Below are positions 44,884 to 54,396 of a stretch of 64,000 nucleotides of DNA, piece after piece (the first letter of the stretch is position 1; each line of letters opens with the position of its first letter). This DNA is from RGIG8767 sp964531805 (lineage in GTDB: Bacteria > Bacillota > Clostridia > Lachnospirales > Lachnospiraceae). The translations under genes were made by a program, and so were the position numbers. The stretch lies in the NCBI GenBank assembly GCA_964531805.1, contig CAZHGE010000003.1:1-64000 (forward strand). Reading direction: 5' to 3'. The notes beneath the pieces are model-generated. The model worked only from the letters and a program-made list of their open reading frames with translations. It searched no databases and was not told where the DNA came from.

Positions 44884-45948
44884 TTATTTCCTGTTTTTAT
44901 ACTCTTCACATCCGTAGCCACAGACTGCCTTCATATCAGAATCCATCATCATGGCTACCAATCCTTCAAATCCAACGCGGCGTTTCCAGCCAAGTTCTGT
45001 TTCTGCCTTTGTACAGTCACCCCAAAGGAACTCTACTTCTGCAGGACGGTAGAACTGTGGATTTACATCTACTAATAATCTTCCAGTAGCATCGTCATAA
45101 CCCTTTTCACTCACACCAGTTCCTTCCCAGCGGATCTTGATTCCAAGTTCTTTGAATGCTGCTTCTACAAATTCACGCACAGTATGAGTCTCGTTTGTTG
45201 CAAGTACATAATCACCTGGCTTGTCCTGCTGAAGCATCAGCCACATACCTTCTACATAATCACCTGCAAATCCCCAGTCACGCTTTGCATTCATATTTCC
45301 AAGGGAAAGTTTTTCCTGTTTGCCGGCCATAATATTTGCAATTGCGAGTGTAATCTTTCTCGTTACGAAATTTTCACCTCGTCTTGGTGATTCGTGATTG
45401 AACAGAATACCATTACATGCAAACATATTATAGGATTCTCTATAGTTTACCGTAATCCAGTAAGAGTACAATTTCGCAACACCGTATGGACTCTTTGGAT
45501 AGAATGGTGTTTTTTCACTCTGAGGAGCTGTCTCAGGAAGACCACCAAATAATTCAGAAGTAGACGCCTGATAAAAACGGCATGGACCGCCAAATAAACG
45601 GATTGCCTCTAATAATTTCAAAGTGGAGGTTCCTGTTGCATCCGCTGTGTATTCCGGCACTTCAAAAGAAATACCAACATGGGACTGTGCCGCAAGATTA
45701 TACACTTCTGTTGGCTTGATTTCAGAAACCAGACGAATCATATTGCTGGAGTCTGTTGTATCTGCATAATGTAAGAAAAATTTCACATTATAATAAGATG
45801 AAGAAATCAAATGATCAATTCGATCCGTTGCTTCAATACTATGACGGCGGATCAGACCATGTACTTCATATCCTTTTTCTAATAAAAACTCTGCTAAATA
45901 AGAGCCATCTTGGCCGGTTACACCGGTGATCATTGCTATATTTTTCAT
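44884..45948 (-). CDS. gmd: GDP-mannose 4,6-dehydratase
   Basis: About 354 residues. First step from GDP-mannose toward GDP-fucose. NADP motif MITGVTGQDGSYLAEFLLEK (about 5-24), LIRRHSIEATDRIDHL, YNLAAQSHVGISFEVPEYT, FYQASTSELFGGLPETAPQS with the catalytic Thr/Ser-Glu, and YPKSPYGVAKLYSYW with Tyr-x3-Lys. The ATG at 45948 has AGAGG seven bases upstream; a short in-frame extension to 45963 is less likely. A candidate promoter lies just upstream. It forms the GDP-fucose branch with fcl and manC. Confidence 0.95.
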   Translation of the reverse strand: MKNIAMITGVTGQDGSYLAEFLLEKGYEVHGLIRRHSIEATDRIDHLISSSYYNVKFFLHYADTTDSSNMIRLVSEIKPTEVYNLAAQSHVGISFEVPEYTADATGTSTLKLLEAIRLFGGPCRFYQASTSELFGGLPETAPQSEKTPFYPKSPYGVAKLYSYWITVNYRESYNMFACNGILFNHESPRRGENFVTRKITLAIANIMAGKQEKLSLGNMNAKRDWGFAGDYVEGMWLMLQQDKPGDYVLATNETHTVREFVEAAFKELGIKIRWEGTGVSEKGYDDATGRLLVDVNPQFYRPAEVEFLWGDCTKAETELGWKRRVGFEGLVAMMMDSDMKAVCGYGCEEYKNRK

Positions 45949-45982
45949 TTTTATACCTCTCATGTATCACGTATTATTATCT

Positions 45983-46012
45983 AATATACGTTATTTCCCT
46001 TAAAAAGGTCAA
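45983..46012 (-). promoter_or_regulatory. Possible promoter for gmd-fcl-manC
   Basis: Minus strand TTGACC (46007-46012), 18-base spacer, TATATT (45983-45988). The -35 overlaps the stop codon of the upstream membrane gene. An ACGTAT/ATACGT inverted pair spans the -10 region. Confidence 0.5.
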
Positions 46013-47751
46013 TATTCCGTCTCATTCTTACCGTAAAAAGTAACCGTCAAAATACATGGCATGGTAAGCATCAGCGGATAATTATAACGAAGATCCGCTA
46101 CAAGCGGCGTTGCTAAGAAAAGGGTTACCGTGACCCAAAATACCGGCTGGCACATTCCTACTACAGAGTACCGGCGGTTTCGGATTGCCACAACACCGCA
46201 TAAAATCAAAAGCCAGAACATAGCGCCCATACTGTATAAAATACCGTATAATGGAAAGATCGTATACAGTTTGGTCAAAATCTCACATATTTTAAGAACA
46301 ACCGGACCTTCTAACACCGCTTGGCTGACCAGGCCTGTTTCATGCTGGGTAATGCCCCAAAACACGGTCTGTTGCGGTGCCATAGGATACCAATATCCCT
46401 TCGTTTGGTCAATAAATGCCTGAACGTATTCTCCCGGATAACGCAGCCCCAAATCAATCCATAGTTTTAAATATTCGCCTTTATGATCGATCAGATAATC
46501 CTGATTACCTGCTGACACCCAGCCGGTCATATAATCAGCACAACCGCCTTCATAATTTTCTACCACATAGGAAACATCACCAATCTTTTCAATCAATGCC
46601 ATTTCCTCTTCTTCCAATGGAAGTTCTTGTGCTACCACACGGCACACCTGCTGCAACGGAATACAGAGTTTAAACACAAACTGCCCCGGTGTCACATCCA
46701 TAGCACTCATAACTGGTCTTTTGATAATCATGCAGACTGCTAAAACACCAATCGTAATAAAAAGAATGTTCCTCACATTTTTCCGAAACATAATAAGCAG
46801 AATTACCACTGCTGCCACAAAACCATACAAACCATTGTGGCGCAGCAAACACATAGCAAATGCGCTAAGACCATATAAACCCCAGTCTCTTATGCTTCCT
46901 TTTTGCCCATCTTTTAACTGTTCATATAAACGGAACAACGTCACCGTCAGCACCAAAATGGACATAGAAAACAGAATATCCTTCCAAATGGTCACACTGT
47001 AAACTAAATTATATGGACAAATAACAAATAAAAGAATCCCTGCCACGCAATATCCTTTTTTTAATCCCATTTCATACAGCGTTGCCCACACATAAGCGAT
47101 ACAAAGAGAAACCAAAATCATCTGTGCCACTGTGTAAAATGCAATAGCTGAATAAGTATCCCCTGTAATAAAAAAGCCAATATGATAAAAAAAGGCAAAC
47201 ACCATGGTATGTGCCCATGGATGATGGTCACTGTAATGTTGTGTTCCAATGGTCTGACGGTACTGGCTGAGACTATCCGGTGTCATAACTGCCGGAAAAT
47301 TGATCAGCAGAAATGGGATCATACACAGAAAAAGTATCCCCGCCGTGACCCAAAACCATTTAACAGGAAATACTTTTTTTCCTTCAAACAGTATCACTTT
47401 TGTACTATTTACTAGAACAAATAGGACCACTTCATAAAACAAGGAAAACAAACCGGCAATCGTGCAGCCAAAATAAAACACTAAAAATAACTTATTCGTA
47501 AGACCGCCGGTTAAAGTCTGCCAGGTTCCCATAACATAAAACAGGGTAAACAAGCCTGACGTAATGACACTAAGTACCACATCCTTTTTGGCCTCTGCTT
47601 TTGCACGTCTACCGAGCATCCAAAATGCCACTCCGAAAAAGAGAAGGGTAAAAATATCTGTTGTCTCTTTTCCACACACATTCATGAGTGCAAAGGCAAT
47701 CAGATAACTTTCTATGATTCTTTTTATAACAGTTTTATCTTTCAAGCTCAT
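46009..47751 (-). CDS. DUF6020-like GT-C type membrane protein
   Basis: About 580 residues; twelve or so hydrophobic segments. The external loop INFPAVMTPDSLSQY followed by YSDHHPWAHTMVFAFF matches the acidic-plus-HHP pattern of the protein at 6305, so the two are distant paralogs. A late external region includes GYWYPMAPQQTVFWG, also echoed in the other (YGYWYPDTI). GT-C activity on a polyprenyl-linked sugar is inferred. The start is unclear: ATG at 47751 or GTG at 47760, neither with a strong ribosome site, and both inside the upstream gene, suggesting coupled translation. Confidence 0.72.
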   Translation of the reverse strand: MSLKDKTVIKRIIESYLIAFALMNVCGKETTDIFTLLFFGVAFWMLGRRAKAEAKKDVVLSVITSGLFTLFYVMGTWQTLTGGLTNKLFLVFYFGCTIAGLFSLFYEVVLFVLVNSTKVILFEGKKVFPVKWFWVTAGILFLCMIPFLLINFPAVMTPDSLSQYRQTIGTQHYSDHHPWAHTMVFAFFYHIGFFITGDTYSAIAFYTVAQMILVSLCIAYVWATLYEMGLKKGYCVAGILLFVICPYNLVYSVTIWKDILFSMSILVLTVTLFRLYEQLKDGQKGSIRDWGLYGLSAFAMCLLRHNGLYGFVAAVVILLIMFRKNVRNILFITIGVLAVCMIIKRPVMSAMDVTPGQFVFKLCIPLQQVCRVVAQELPLEEEEMALIEKIGDVSYVVENYEGGCADYMTGWVSAGNQDYLIDHKGEYLKLWIDLGLRYPGEYVQAFIDQTKGYWYPMAPQQTVFWGITQHETGLVSQAVLEGPVVLKICEILTKLYTIFPLYGILYSMGAMFWLLILCGVVAIRNRRYSVVGMCQPVFWVTVTLFLATPLVADLRYNYPLMLTMPCILTVTFYGKNETEY

Positions 47752-49378
47752 ACAAATCACAATACAATAATTCCCTGATTAATTTAATATCTCCAAATCC
47801 ACCATTTTCCATAATTATTTTATCAAAAACATCATCAGCCTCTTCTCCACGCATCTTATACACATACACATGATCTGTTTCTGACAATCTTTCATCCGAT
47901 ACTACATTTTCCTGTCCACTGCTTATAAAATAAATCTGATCATACTGCATCAACTCCTCAGACTCATCCCATATCATCCATTGATTAACAGGACTGTAAA
48001 TATAAACAACATCTTCATTATGATGCTCTTTTGCCCATGCTACATTCTGCGCATCCTGCGGATACAAAAAGCACACCTTATTTTGCGTAAGACCATATAT
48101 CTGTCCTGCAAGAGTTAATCCCATTAATGCTAAGAAAGCAACCTGAATACCTTTTTTATTTTTTTCTGTTGTAAAAACAACTACCTGTTTATCAAGGCAT
48201 ATTACAACTAATAAGATTAACAGTCCATAAATAGGCATCTCATAGCGGATGGCTTCTTCTGCATTTAACAAAGCAGTTTTGGCAACCACTAAGAAATATC
48301 CCATGGTCACAATAACAGTCAGCATGAGTGCTCTTTTTTCCGGCGGCCACTGTACTTTTGAATGTTTACTATTTTGAACATCCTTATCAGAAGCAACCAA
48401 CTGTTTCTGAATAACAAGTGCATTACTCCTTACTTTCCACGTCAATCCCAGTAGAATCATCACAAGTACCAGTATAACCAACATCCCACCAAACGCATAT
48501 TCATTCGTCAAATCAAAAAAGAAATCCAATCTCTGACCTATATTGCTCATATCGAAAAAGGCACCCTGCGCTTCTGTCCCACGGTAGCCTCTGAAAATAT
48601 GACTTAAGCACGACGGATATACTGCCACTGACAGAAACATGCCAAGTAATACCGATACCGCATAGACAAAAGATCTCTTTCTCGTCTCCTTATGGAAAAA
48701 CAGATATAATGACACCGCTGTTGCTACAAAGAACAAGAACACCGCAAAGTAATAATGAATCTGAAATCCCACAAAAGAAAGCAAAAGCACCGGCAGATAA
48801 AAACTACCAAAGGATAATTTTTCCCTCACAACAGCACGGATATGCACATACAGTATAAGCAGACAGGCAAAGGTCAGCATCATATACATACGGATAAACG
48901 TAATTCCCGAAAATATTGCTGGTGAGAAACCAAACAAAGTACAGACAACCACTATTTTCTTTTTATCATTTCCCGTCAACTCCTTTGTAATCGCAGCAAG
49001 CGTCAGCCATGATAACACAAAAAAAAGAAGATTAATTGATAGCCCCTGCCATTTTGAAAATATACCCGCCGTCAGCACACATACTGTACGCAGGAAATAA
49101 TAATAAAGAGGCGGATGCACATCCCAGGACTGCATGAGTTTTACCGTCCCAAAAGCAAGTCCTTCTCCCTCAAGTGCCATAAATTCACTGCGGATCTCTG
49201 CTATGTCCTTCCATTCCATATCCGTTGGCCGTAAACCATTCGTTACATTGGACGAATAATACGAATAATATTCATCATAATGAAATCCCTGCTTCTGTAT
49301 GCAGAAATAAAATGCTACACACAATTGTACAATCAATAATAAGATCATACAGGGAAGAAAAATCTTTTTATTTTTCAC
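47735..49378 (-). CDS. GT39-like (PMT/ArnT-type) membrane glycosyltransferase
   Basis: About 547 residues. After the first helix FHYDEYYSYYSSN supplies the catalytic acidic residues, and SWDVHPPLYYYFLRTV is the DVHPPLYY motif of PMT/ArnT-like GT-C proteins. Ten or more helices and a soluble tail of about 110 residues follow. It would transfer a polyprenyl-phosphate-linked sugar outside the membrane. The start is a GTG at 49378 with AGGAG seven bases upstream; the ATG two codons before it lies too close to that site. A second protein with the same motif is at 56479. The acceptor is unknown. Confidence 0.82.
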   Translation of the reverse strand: MKNKKIFLPCMILLLIVQLCVAFYFCIQKQGFHYDEYYSYYSSNVTNGLRPTDMEWKDIAEIRSEFMALEGEGLAFGTVKLMQSWDVHPPLYYYFLRTVCVLTAGIFSKWQGLSINLLFFVLSWLTLAAITKELTGNDKKKIVVVCTLFGFSPAIFSGITFIRMYMMLTFACLLILYVHIRAVVREKLSFGSFYLPVLLLSFVGFQIHYYFAVFLFFVATAVSLYLFFHKETRKRSFVYAVSVLLGMFLSVAVYPSCLSHIFRGYRGTEAQGAFFDMSNIGQRLDFFFDLTNEYAFGGMLVILVLVMILLGLTWKVRSNALVIQKQLVASDKDVQNSKHSKVQWPPEKRALMLTVIVTMGYFLVVAKTALLNAEEAIRYEMPIYGLLILLVVICLDKQVVVFTTEKNKKGIQVAFLALMGLTLAGQIYGLTQNKVCFLYPQDAQNVAWAKEHHNEDVVYIYSPVNQWMIWDESEELMQYDQIYFISSGQENVVSDERLSETDHVYVYKMRGEEADDVFDKIIMENGGFGDIKLIRELLYCDLYELER

Positions 49379-49388
49379 AAGCATACTC

Positions 49389-50237
49389 CTATGCGTTCAG
49401 TTCTTTCAAATATTTCTCAATGGCATCATGCCAGTCTGCAAATAGATAACCGTTTGTCATCTTAAACATATAATTTTCCAAAACAGAATGTGCCGGACGG
49501 TTAGCCGGAGCGCCGTATTCTGCAGTTGTAATTGCCTGTACTTTAGTATCTTTTCCAGCTAAACGGAAAATCTCTGCTGCAAACTCAGCCCAGTTACAGC
49601 TGCCTTCACAGGTAGCATGGAATAAACCGTAATTATCCGTAAACAGTAAAGAATCAATTCCCTTTGCCAGTTCGTATGCACTGGTCGGAGTTCCATACTG
49701 GTCACCTACTACTTTTACCATATCGTTTGTTTCTGAAAGACGGAGCATGGTCTTTGCAAAATTTTTACCATCTCCATATAACCATGCCGTACGAAGGATA
49801 AAATAACGGTCCACCATCTGCTGTACCATTTTTTCGGCTTCTGCCTTTGTACTTCCATAAACGCTCTGTGGGCAGATTGGATCACTCTCATAATAGGAAG
49901 TCTCTTTTGTCCCATCAAAAACATAGTCAGTAGACACATGAAGCAGTTTTGCCCCTGTTTCTCTCGCTGCAATAGCAAGATTACGCGGTCCAATCGTATT
50001 TACCTTAAATGCCAGATCCTGATTCGTCTCGCAGGCATCCACTGCAGTATACGCTGCACAGTTGATAATTGCATATGGATTCACCTCTTTTGTCAGTTTC
50101 ATAACGGCATCGATACTGGTAATATCCAACTCATCCACATCGGTATTTACCAGTTCTATATCTGTATTCCCCGCATATAAGCGGTTCATTTCTCTTCCTA
50201 ATTGTCCATTACAGCCTGTAATGATGATCTTTTTCAT
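49389..50237 (-). CDS. rfbD: dTDP-4-dehydrorhamnose reductase
   Basis: About 282 residues, RmlD. Last step of dTDP-L-rhamnose synthesis with NADPH. KKIIITGCNGQLGREMNRL (about 2-20), NCAAYTAVDACE (about 60-71), LHVSTDYVFDGTKETSYYES with the catalytic Ser/Thr and VYGSTKAEAEKMVQQ with Tyr-x3-Lys. The ATG at 50237 is preferred over a longer frame to 50264. rmlA, rmlB and rmlC are not in the window, so the partners lie elsewhere, as for the dTDP sugar needed by WecE. Confidence 0.92.
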   Translation of the reverse strand: MKKIIITGCNGQLGREMNRLYAGNTDIELVNTDVDELDITSIDAVMKLTKEVNPYAIINCAAYTAVDACETNQDLAFKVNTIGPRNLAIAARETGAKLLHVSTDYVFDGTKETSYYESDPICPQSVYGSTKAEAEKMVQQMVDRYFILRTAWLYGDGKNFAKTMLRLSETNDMVKVVGDQYGTPTSAYELAKGIDSLLFTDNYGLFHATCEGSCNWAEFAAEIFRLAGKDTKVQAITTAEYGAPANRPAHSVLENYMFKMTNGYLFADWHDAIEKYLKELNA

Positions 50238-50386
50238 ATGATTTCCATACCCTTTCTGTAACAATGTCTGCCACTGTCTGATTTCATTTTTCTTATTATA
50301 ACATCTTTTTACTATGGTTCAATAAATTTCCATTTAGAACTTTTTTGTAAAATATTCTGCTGTTTCTTAGTTTTTCCTTATTTTTC

Positions 50387-50415
50387 ATGACGGATTCATC
50401 ACTTTGTGATATAAT
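50387..50415 (+). promoter_or_regulatory. Promoter for the DUF3048 lipoprotein gene
   Basis: Plus strand ATGACG (50387-50392), 17-base spacer, TATAAT (50410-50415) preceded by TG (extended -10). It is the only good plus-strand promoter I found in an intergenic region. Confidence 0.7.
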
Positions 50416-50457
50416 GCATGGGATATTAGGTATCGGAAAGAGAGGTTTTTTAATTTT

Positions 50458-51588
50458 ATGAAAAAAGCACTTTTGCTAGCTGCCCTTTCCATATCCGCTT
50501 CCCTTCTTTTATGCGGATGCAGCGATGACAAAAAAGAATCTAACATAGTAGAAGAAGTCACTTTAGAAAATACGGAAGAAATTGCACCTATGGATCAGGC
50601 TGCAGATATAGTAGTAGACGAAGATATTCCACCAGAAGAAGGTATGGTAAGAAGCAGATTAACCAACGAATGGGTATCCGCAGAAATAGGCGGTTTACGC
50701 CCACTGGCTGTCATGGTCCCAAATGATAAATCAGCCCTTCCACACTATAACCTTTCTGAAGCAGATGTGTTATATGAATGTCTGGTAGAAGGTGAAATTA
50801 CCCGATTAATGGCTATCTATGGCGACTGGACAAACTTAGAACGTGTGGGTAATATCCGCAGTTGCCGTGACTATTATGTATACTGGGCATTTGAATGGGA
50901 TGCCATTTATGTACATGCCGGTGGTCCTTTCTATATCGATGAAGTTATCGGCAGAAGAGACACCAACAACATCAATGCATTGGTTGCTCCATCCGGTGTA
51001 TTTTTCAGAAGCAGTGACCGTTCTGCACCACAAAACCTTTACTTTAATGGTGAAGATATTGCGGATGAAGCCGAGCGTCTTGGTTATGAAATGTCACCAC
51101 GTTCTGGTTACTCGGATGATAACCACTTTCAGTTTGCCAGCAAAGCAAAGCCAAACACTTTGGAAGAATATGGTTCTTCCGCTGTCAACGCATTAAAGAT
51201 TGATCTTAGCAATGCATACCCAGTTACACAGACCTGGTTTGAATACAACGCAGAAGATGACCTTTACTACCGTTTCCAAAAGCCATCAAACGGTGCCCAT
51301 GTGGATGCTGCAACAGATGAACAACTGGCGTTTAAAAACGTATTGATTCAGTTTACATACCACGAAGTACGTGATGATAACGGCTATCTTGCATTCCAGT
51401 GCAGCGATACTTCCCGTGACGGTTGGTATTTCACTAATGGTAAAGGGATTCATGTAAATTGGAAAAAGACTTCTGATTATGGCGCAACACGCTACTATGA
51501 TGATAATGGAAAAGAAATTACTTTAAACACAGGTAAGACCATGATCTGTATTGTACAGGACGGCGATACCTTTAGTTATTCGAATTAA
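50458..51588 (+). CDS. DUF3048-domain lipoprotein (YerB-like)
   Basis: 376 residues. Lipoprotein signal peptide with lipobox LLLCGC, Cys at 21, then an acidic linker (about 25-60). The DUF3048 region follows: LRPLAVMVPNDKSALPHYNL, ADVLYECLVEGEITRLMAIY and VGNIRSCRDYYVYWAFEW, then a C-terminal part with QFTYHEVRDDNGYLAF. YerB-like proteins are envelope lipoproteins of uncertain function. It is the only gene on the plus strand, divergent from rmlD and convergent with the SGNH gene, so it is a unit separate from the glycan genes. AGAGG lies about twelve bases before the ATG. Confidence 0.92.
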   Translation: MKKALLLAALSISASLLLCGCSDDKKESNIVEEVTLENTEEIAPMDQAADIVVDEDIPPEEGMVRSRLTNEWVSAEIGGLRPLAVMVPNDKSALPHYNLSEADVLYECLVEGEITRLMAIYGDWTNLERVGNIRSCRDYYVYWAFEWDAIYVHAGGPFYIDEVIGRRDTNNINALVAPSGVFFRSSDRSAPQNLYFNGEDIADEAERLGYEMSPRSGYSDDNHFQFASKAKPNTLEEYGSSAVNALKIDLSNAYPVTQTWFEYNAEDDLYYRFQKPSNGAHVDAATDEQLAFKNVLIQFTYHEVRDDNGYLAFQCSDTSRDGWYFTNGKGIHVNWKKTSDYGATRYYDDNGKEITLNTGKTMICIVQDGDTFSYSN

Positions 51589-51597
51589 GCAACCAAA

Positions 51598-51721
51598 GAG
51601 GACAATGTGTTCTGTCACAGCACGCTCCCGCTCCACTTCTAACGCAAAGGTACTAGGTTCGAAAGAACCTCACCAAGTACCGGCGTTTTCATAGGGCTGT
51701 TTACAGAACATCATTGTCCTC
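51598..51721 (+). repeat. Structured interspersed repeat, diverged copy C
   Basis: Between two convergent genes. Outer arms GAGGACAATG-TGTTCTGT (51598-51615) and 51703-51721 are complementary with one bulged base. Inside on the plus strand: CAGCACGCTCCCGC, GGTAC, the inner hairpin AGGTTC-GAAA-GAACCT (51655-51670), AGTACCG and GGGCTG. It shares the CACGCTC-x-CGC and GGTAC/GTACC blocks with copies A and B, but the stems have other sequences. No U-run follows either arm, so it is not an ordinary bidirectional terminator. Confidence 0.75.
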
Positions 51722-51723
51722 AT

Positions 51724-52818
51724 TTACTTCCATAAAGATTCGTAATTGTAATCCTTGGTTTTCTCGTATACTTTCTGTATTTCTTCCTGATAGTTATCTA
51801 CTGTCAGGCGGTTCTTGTCTTCCTTCACGCAATCGAATACATAACGGTTGTACTTTGGCTTATGATGGGTGGCATCTCTATATTCATCCAAATCTTCAAT
51901 GAATTCTTCCCCCTGAAAATAGTATATTTTCACATTTTCGTAAGGAAGCAGTTGCTCAACCGCATGGGTATATACAGCAATCTTCTCTTCCAGTTCATCC
52001 GCTAAAACAACCTGTTCCCAATAAAGCATACTGTATGGTGGAAAGAAAATAATGTATTCGGTTTCCGGATGTTCTTGGATAAAAGGAATTATTTGATTCA
52101 GATTTTCCTGACAATTTTGCAGGGATTCTGCTTTTTCCTTCTCCTTAGCAGCCTGCCTTTCTTCTGGATTTTCCTCAGAAAGAACTTGTTCCTTTTCTGC
52201 CAACAATTTTTCCTTTGTCAAGAGACTTGCTTCCAACACCTTATCTTTTCCAAATAAATTCTCGTCTTCCCATGTATAAGCTGTCTCAATATTACTCTGT
52301 TCTCCATGTGCCGCCGATATTACTCTACTGATTCCTTTCACAAACACATCATGATTATAAAGGTACCTGTAATCATCCAACGGATTTATCGTATACAAAT
52401 ACTCTGGCCGTTCCACATAACAGGCATCCGCCGGCGACGTCAATTGATAATCATTGAGATCCATAAAAATATGGTCCACCTGCCTGTCATTTGCATATAC
52501 ACATTCCAAAATGGCTTTAAAATCATTACAGGAGGCACCAGCATAGCAAAGTTTCATGGTATTCCATCCTAATTCCTCATCAAACCAGGAAACATGAAAA
52601 TTCTCTGTCATGGAAGTTCCCACGATAACACTATCATATTCTAAATTAACCGCATTCCCCGGTGTCTGATACACCCCATCTGCCAAAACAATGGGCATTC
52701 CAAACCATGGAGCATGGTAATGATGAAATGGATCAATTACTGCAACCCATATTGCAAACACCGCCATACAAATTCCGAGGCATACTAATAATCGAAAAAA
52801 ATCTTTTTTCGTCTTCAT
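51724..52818 (-). CDS. SGNH/AlgX-like membrane-anchored acyltransferase partner
   Basis: About 364 residues with one N-terminal membrane helix and a long external domain. VIDPFHHYHAPW then DSVIVGTSMTENFHVSWF carries a GTS-M Ser motif; IFMDLNDYQLTSP and a late DATHHKPKYNRYVFD supply acidic and His residues, as in SGNH-type proteins that work with MBOAT acyltransferases. The MBOAT gene is directly upstream, so the pair likely adds acyl groups to a surface glycan. The ATG at 52818 has AAGGG eight bases upstream; a GTG at 52827 overlaps that site. Confidence 0.78.
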   Translation of the reverse strand: MKTKKDFFRLLVCLGICMAVFAIWVAVIDPFHHYHAPWFGMPIVLADGVYQTPGNAVNLEYDSVIVGTSMTENFHVSWFDEELGWNTMKLCYAGASCNDFKAILECVYANDRQVDHIFMDLNDYQLTSPADACYVERPEYLYTINPLDDYRYLYNHDVFVKGISRVISAAHGEQSNIETAYTWEDENLFGKDKVLEASLLTKEKLLAEKEQVLSEENPEERQAAKEKEKAESLQNCQENLNQIIPFIQEHPETEYIIFFPPYSMLYWEQVVLADELEEKIAVYTHAVEQLLPYENVKIYYFQGEEFIEDLDEYRDATHHKPKYNRYVFDCVKEDKNRLTVDNYQEEIQKVYEKTKDYNYESLWK

Positions 52819-52829
52819 CTTTTGCACCC

Positions 52830-54299
52830 TTAAAAATTAAAATAAATAAATTTGGATACCTGAGACAGCCACATGAAGGACCAAGCCAATAAGATTCCTA
52901 AATAAATAAAATACGCAGTACTTCTTTTCTGCTTCTTTACCATCTCATGGCTGGACGGAAGATAAATACAGCCCACGGTCCATATTGCAAACCATACAAG
53001 TAATGCAATCTGCCCTACGGCAGGTATCCACTCAGATGAAACAAAAGCTCCCAATAGTGTCATCCATACAGAACCTTCACAAAAGGCATTTACCATACTT
53101 TCCATGCACAGGCCGCCTCCACCTAGTATCATACGTCCAAATAAACGAAATGGCTGTCTGAAATAATCTGCTCTGAAAAAAGTCCATGCTGCATTAACAA
53201 AGAGGAATGTACACAACCACAAAATCCATTTCGGAAGACGATCCCATACTTTTCTCCCAGCACGGTAAATTACCATCATCACACCGTGAAGCATCCCCCA
53301 TAAAACAAAGGTCCATTGTGCACCATGCCACAAACCACTCAAGGTAAATACAATCATCACATTGATATAAGTACGAATCCTTCCTTTGCGGTTACCGCCC
53401 AAAGGAATATACAAATAAGTGGTTAAAAAACGGGTTAATGTCATATGCCAGCGTTTCCAAAACTCCGCAATAGTAAAGGAACGATATGGCGAATCAAAGT
53501 TTAACGGAATCTCTATGTTAAATAGCTTACCAAGACCAATTGCCATATCACAATATCCACTAAAATCAAAATAAATCTGTAAAGTAAATGCCAGCATAGT
53601 AAGTACTGCACTAATAGAATTGAGTTCTGCAAGCGCAGCATAACCTGCATCACAGATCCTTGCAAACTGGTCGGCAATTAATACTTTCTTTGCAAATCCA
53701 ATAATCAAATACTCTAATCCAGCAATCAGGCTGTCAAACTGTATTTTCTTCTTGGATGTATCCCTAAATTGCGGAATCATTTCACCATGCAAAACAATTG
53801 GCCCTGCTACTAGTTGTGAAAAAAAAGAAACGAACAATGCATAATCCAGAAAATCTACCCGCTCTACTCCCCCCTTATAACTATCTACCACAAAAGACAC
53901 CTGCTGAAATGTAAAAAAACTAATTCCCAAAGGCATCATAATATTTTTCATGGTAAAATCACCACCAGCAAAGCGATTCAGATTTTCCAAGAGAAAATTG
54001 AAATATTTAAAATAGAACAACAGACCAAAATTAGCACAGATTCCTGTAATCAATAATCCTTTTCGCAGCCAGCTGCTTTTTATTTTTTCTAAAAACAGAT
54101 AATGAAATAGGTAGTTTACCAAAATTGTTCCTAAAAGGATAAAACACAAATGATAGTCCTCATATCCATAAAATACAAAGGATGCTGCCACAAGTGCTCC
54201 CTGAGCAAAACGGTAACACTTAAAATGATTCAATATGTAATAAATACACCAGGTAAATGGCAAAAAGAATAATAAAAAAATGTATGAATTAAATAGCAT
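52830..54299 (-). CDS. MBOAT-family O-acyltransferase
   Basis: 489 residues, AlgI/DltB-like. About eleven membrane segments; MMPLGISFFTFQQVSFVVDS, SPYRSFTIAEFWKRWHMTL and LTTYLYIPLGGNRKG are family motifs, and SGLWHGAQWTFVLWGMLHG contains the active-site His. It moves acyl groups across the membrane for O-acylation of glycans by the SGNH-type partner next to it. GGGGAG is nine bases before the ATG. A small AGACC/GGTCT hairpin (54315-54330) lies upstream of that site. The donor and acceptor are not known. Confidence 0.92.
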   Translation of the reverse strand: MLFNSYIFLLFFLPFTWCIYYILNHFKCYRFAQGALVAASFVFYGYEDYHLCFILLGTILVNYLFHYLFLEKIKSSWLRKGLLITGICANFGLLFYFKYFNFLLENLNRFAGGDFTMKNIMMPLGISFFTFQQVSFVVDSYKGGVERVDFLDYALFVSFFSQLVAGPIVLHGEMIPQFRDTSKKKIQFDSLIAGLEYLIIGFAKKVLIADQFARICDAGYAALAELNSISAVLTMLAFTLQIYFDFSGYCDMAIGLGKLFNIEIPLNFDSPYRSFTIAEFWKRWHMTLTRFLTTYLYIPLGGNRKGRIRTYINVMIVFTLSGLWHGAQWTFVLWGMLHGVMMVIYRAGRKVWDRLPKWILWLCTFLFVNAAWTFFRADYFRQPFRLFGRMILGGGGLCMESMVNAFCEGSVWMTLLGAFVSSEWIPAVGQIALLVWFAIWTVGCIYLPSSHEMVKKQKRSTAYFIYLGILLAWSFMWLSQVSKFIYFNF

Positions 54300-54354
54300 T
54301 TACCAATTCTCCCCAGACCACTTACGGTCTTTCTTTTGAACAAATTCCTATGCG

Positions 54355-54386
54355 CTAAAACCCGCTCCTCTAGGAACGGGTTTTAG
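54355..54386 (-). terminator. Intrinsic terminator after leuA
   Basis: CTAAAACCCG (54355-54364) continues to TCCT and pairs with AGGA...CGGGTTTTAG (54372-54386) with one mismatch. The U-rich part is within the 3' arm (minus-strand GGGUUUUAG). It lies eleven bases after the leuA stop. Confidence 0.75.
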
Positions 54387-54396
54387 TCTATTTTAC

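Noticed and set aside
28784..51721. Copies A, B and C as CRISPR, integron attC sites or an insertion sequence
   Set aside because: No regular spacing, no transposase or integrase, and the outer ends differ between copies, unlike IS ends or attC core sites.
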